Shown: in pieces, positions 53,932 through 55,800 of the stretch
How the letters are laid out: every line of letters begins with the position of its first letter
Numbering within the stretch: the first letter of the stretch is position 1
Assembly (NCBI GenBank): GCA_910584595.1
Contig: CAJUBQ010000025.1
Coordinates: forward strand, 1 to 55,800
Direction: 5' to 3'
DNA length: 55,800 bases
Origin: an uncultured Eubacterium sp.
Lineage (GTDB): Bacteria > Bacillota > Clostridia > Lachnospirales > Lachnospiraceae
The notes under the pieces: generated by a model
What the model was told of the DNA's origin: nothing
What the model saw: only the letters and a program-made list of their open reading frames with translations
Database searches by the model: none
Position numbers and translations under genes: made by a program

Positions 53932-55418
53932 ATGATGAGTAAGGAGAAAGCAAAGATGCTGAAAAAACACCTTTCGGGTATATCTTTATATCCTAAGAAG
54001 AAGGAATTACATAAGAAACATAAATCGAACAAACATTTATGTCTGGGCGCTGCAATTCTGGCAGCAGCATTTGTTTTTACGATGCCTGATATTCATGCAA
54101 AGGCCGCAGAGCGCACAGAGGATGGGCTTGTGCTGGTTGAGGGAGGGACATTTACGATGGGAAGCCCACGGACGGAACGTCTGCGCAGAAAAGATGAGAC
54201 CTTTCACGAGGTCACAGTGAATGATTTTTATGCAGCGCCTTATGAAGTGACACAAAAAGAATACAAGGCGGTTATGGGAAAAAATCCAAGCAGGCATAAA
54301 GGCAGTGATAAACCGGTTGAAAATGTGACTTGGTATGATGCTGTCAATTTCTGTAATAAACTGAGTAAAAAGAATCATCTGAAACCGGTATACAAAGTCA
54401 AAGGCAGGACTGTCACGTGGAACCGAAATGCTGACGGCTACCGCCTGCTGACAGAAGCAGAGTGGGAATATGCAGCCAGGGCAGGGAAGAAAGGGATTTT
54501 TTACACAGGTTCCCAGGTCAGCAGCGATGAAGCGAATTATTATGGTTATTATCCGTATTTAATTGAAGAAAATTATGAAAATAATACAAATCCTGATGTT
54601 GTGGAAGGGGATTACAGGGGAACGACAGTAAAGGTCAGCTCCTTTGCGCCAAATGCTTATGGTCTTTATAATATGCATGGGAATGTGTCGGAGTGGTGCT
54701 TTGATTATTACAGCGCTTACAATGTGAAACAGAAAAAAAATCCTGCCGGTCCCAAAAGCGGCACGCTGCGTGTGAATCGGGGAGGCGGATACAATGATTA
54801 TGCGAAACATCTGCGTTTTGCTTACCGTTCCGTGGCGGACCCGGAAAGTGCGGATCAAAATCTGGGATTCCGTATCGCAAGAAATAAAAAGGGTATCAGG
54901 AGTGAATTTACAACGAAAAAGTCGTTTACTGTAAAACAGAAAAAGAATCCGAAAGTTTTAATCGCTTACTTTTCAGATTCCGGCAACACCAGACATGCGG
55001 CGGAACTTCTGCAGAAGAAAACAGGAGCGGATCTTGTGGAAATAGAGATGGAAAATCCTTATTCGGATGACTTATACCATGAGGCACAGGTGGATTTATA
55101 TGCAGAAAAAAGGCCGAAGCTAAAGTAGAAGTATCTGATATGGCTCAGTATGATGTAATTCTGCTTGGTTTCCCTAACTGGTGGGCAACTGCGCCGATGC
55201 CGGTATTTTCCTTTGTGGAAAGTTATAATTTGAATAAAAAAATGATTTATCCGTTTGTGAGTCATGGCAGCGGGATTTATGGGGAAAGTATTTCCGATCT
55301 TTCTAAAACACTTTCAGGAACATATATCGGAGAAGGGTTTGAATTTGAATACGGCGGAGGAAGCAGGATTTCTTCTAATCTGAGTAAATGGCTGAAAAGG
55401 AACAAAATAACGAAATAA
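53932..55418 (+). pseudogene. Sulfatase-modifying-factor (SUMF1/FGE) domain fused to flavodoxin, frameshifted
   Basis: It starts at ATG 53932, behind GGAGGT, with a hydrophobic signal segment (about residues 34-55). An FGE/SUMF1 domain follows (about 65-320: VEGGTFTMGSP, PVENVTWYDA, YRLLTEAEWEYAARAG, GNVSEWC, GGGY, GFRIAR). Then a flavodoxin domain begins (VLIAYFSDSGNTRHAAELL). The frame breaks after the A6 tract 55106-55111; a -1 shift continues with MAQYDVILLGFPNWWATAPM to 55418. The intact form would be about 494 residues, secreted or membrane-tethered. This may be true decay, slippage or a one-base sequencing loss. Confidence 0.85.
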
Positions 55419-55433
55419 GAAAAAAGACTTTGC

Positions 55434-55600
55434 ATTGCGGAAATAACAGTGCATACAGCATCCGATATTTTCGCAATTGCCGTGTTGTATCCTAAGAGGT
55501 GCATACAATTGCCAGTCAACAATTCAAATAGAACCATATCATTTCTCCTCCTTGCACTGACAAAAATATAGAACGCTGTATGCACCGTTATTTCCGCAAT
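55434..55600. repeat. 26-base inverted repeat enclosing 115 bases
   Basis: Arms 55434-55459 and 55575-55600 are complementary over 26 bases with a single mismatch. TGCATAC occurs three times in the block. On the minus strand it contains a strong AAGGAGGAG followed by ATG. It may be a small non-autonomous insertion, a structured RNA or a very short gene with flanking structure. No terminal target duplication was made out. Confidence 0.75.
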
Positions 55601-55726
55601 TCTGTACCAGTTTAATAATTCATAAAACATATTTTTTACTATTTAATATAGGTATTTGCGATTTAAACAAAGCCGTGATAGTATGAATAACAGGGAAATC
55701 AATTATATCCGTTTTCAGAACAGAAG

Positions 55727-55800
55727 ATGGAGAAATTATCAGTAGTAGGTAATTGCGAAACTCAAAGAAAATTGGAGGATAAACAGCGTAAAACACAGTT
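55727..55800 (+). CDS. Possible 5' end of a gene cut by the window edge
   Basis: ATG 55727 opens a frame (MEKLSVVGNCETQRKLEDK) that runs to the end without a stop. Ribosome site is weak (AGAACAGAAG). Too short to assign. Apart from this and the inverted repeat I see nothing else in 55419-55800. Confidence 0.25.
   Translation, partial: MEKLSVVGNCETQRKLEDKQRKTQ

Noticed and set aside
55106..55112. Programmed -1 frameshift in the SUMF1-flavodoxin gene
   Set aside because: The AAAAAAG heptamer is not in the proper register (zero-frame codons AAA AGG), so a lost base or transcript slippage is more likely.
55277..55630. 117-codon minus-strand frame over the flavodoxin end
   Set aside because: Mostly antisense to the flavodoxin domain; only the short piece after AAGGAGGAG could be translated, with no family resemblance.

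Overview
The window looks like an integrative and conjugative element (ICE) of a gut Clostridia (Lachnospiraceae-type) Firmicute. Supporting signs are strong AGGAGG ribosome binding sites, a VirB4/NlpC-P60 transfer operon with a very large LtrC-like methylase-helicase, a SpoVG-domain protein, a sortase, three consecutive large serine recombinases, and many small Cro/CI-type regulators. No tRNA, rRNA or CRISPR array was seen. All product names come from reading motifs and family resemblance; no database search was possible.

Layout. (1) 1-19.55 kb is the transfer and processing operon on the + strand. It holds the 3' part of a VirB4-like ATPase, a PBECR4-like cargo gene with its own promoter-like sequence and terminator, an NlpC/P60 cell-wall hydrolase, several unrecognised ICE proteins, an MT-A70 adenine methyltransferase, a 2882-residue LtrC/methylase/SNF2 protein, a sortase, two overlapping paralogues, a double SpoVG protein and a coiled-coil protein. 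A TnpV-family gene is nested in another frame inside the giant gene. (2) 19.6-25.85 kb is an AT-rich defence island: AbiH, a HEPN-like protein, a GajA-like OLD nuclease and a GajB-like UvrD helicase. (3) 25.9-26.76 kb holds a small unknown gene and a decayed YaiI/YqxD gene. (4) 26.8-37.5 kb is a mec/bla-like beta-lactam response unit: a low-affinity PBP with a MecA-type N-domain, five co-directional envelope or lipoprotein genes, convergent blaI-blaR1, and a receiver-less winged-helix regulator. Five BlaI-like operator dyads sit at the three promoters and tie the unit together. (5) 37.6-41.4 kb is a control region with HTH regulators, a Com-like zinc finger, palindromes, a degenerate resolvase-fold gene and a MazF/PemK toxin. 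(6) 41.5-46.5 kb holds the three serine recombinases; the element end is expected shortly after them. (7) 46.6-51.2 kb is an AT-rich module: an HTH regulator, a guanylate-kinase-like protein fused to a nucleoside-deoxyribosyltransferase/TIR-like domain, a long NUDIX protein, and a protein with two guanylate-kinase-like domains. I do not recognise this as a described system, and it is the best candidate for something new. (8) 51.3-55.8 kb looks like host or older accessory DNA: a flavodoxin 3' fragment, a cyclophilin-fold lipoprotein, a DUF4405 membrane protein, an aldo/keto reductase, and a frameshifted sulfatase-modifying-factor/flavodoxin fusion followed by a long inverted repeat.

How the parts fit together. 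Region 1 would assemble the channel, open the wall and protect or process incoming DNA. Regions 2 and 7 are probable anti-phage or nucleotide-handling cargo. Region 4 would give beta-lactam-inducible wall synthesis. Regions 5 and 6 control and carry out excision and integration. Several genes need a -1 shift at an A-tract (38594, 26417, 55106). These could be real decay, slippage or homopolymer sequencing errors, so the raw data matter.
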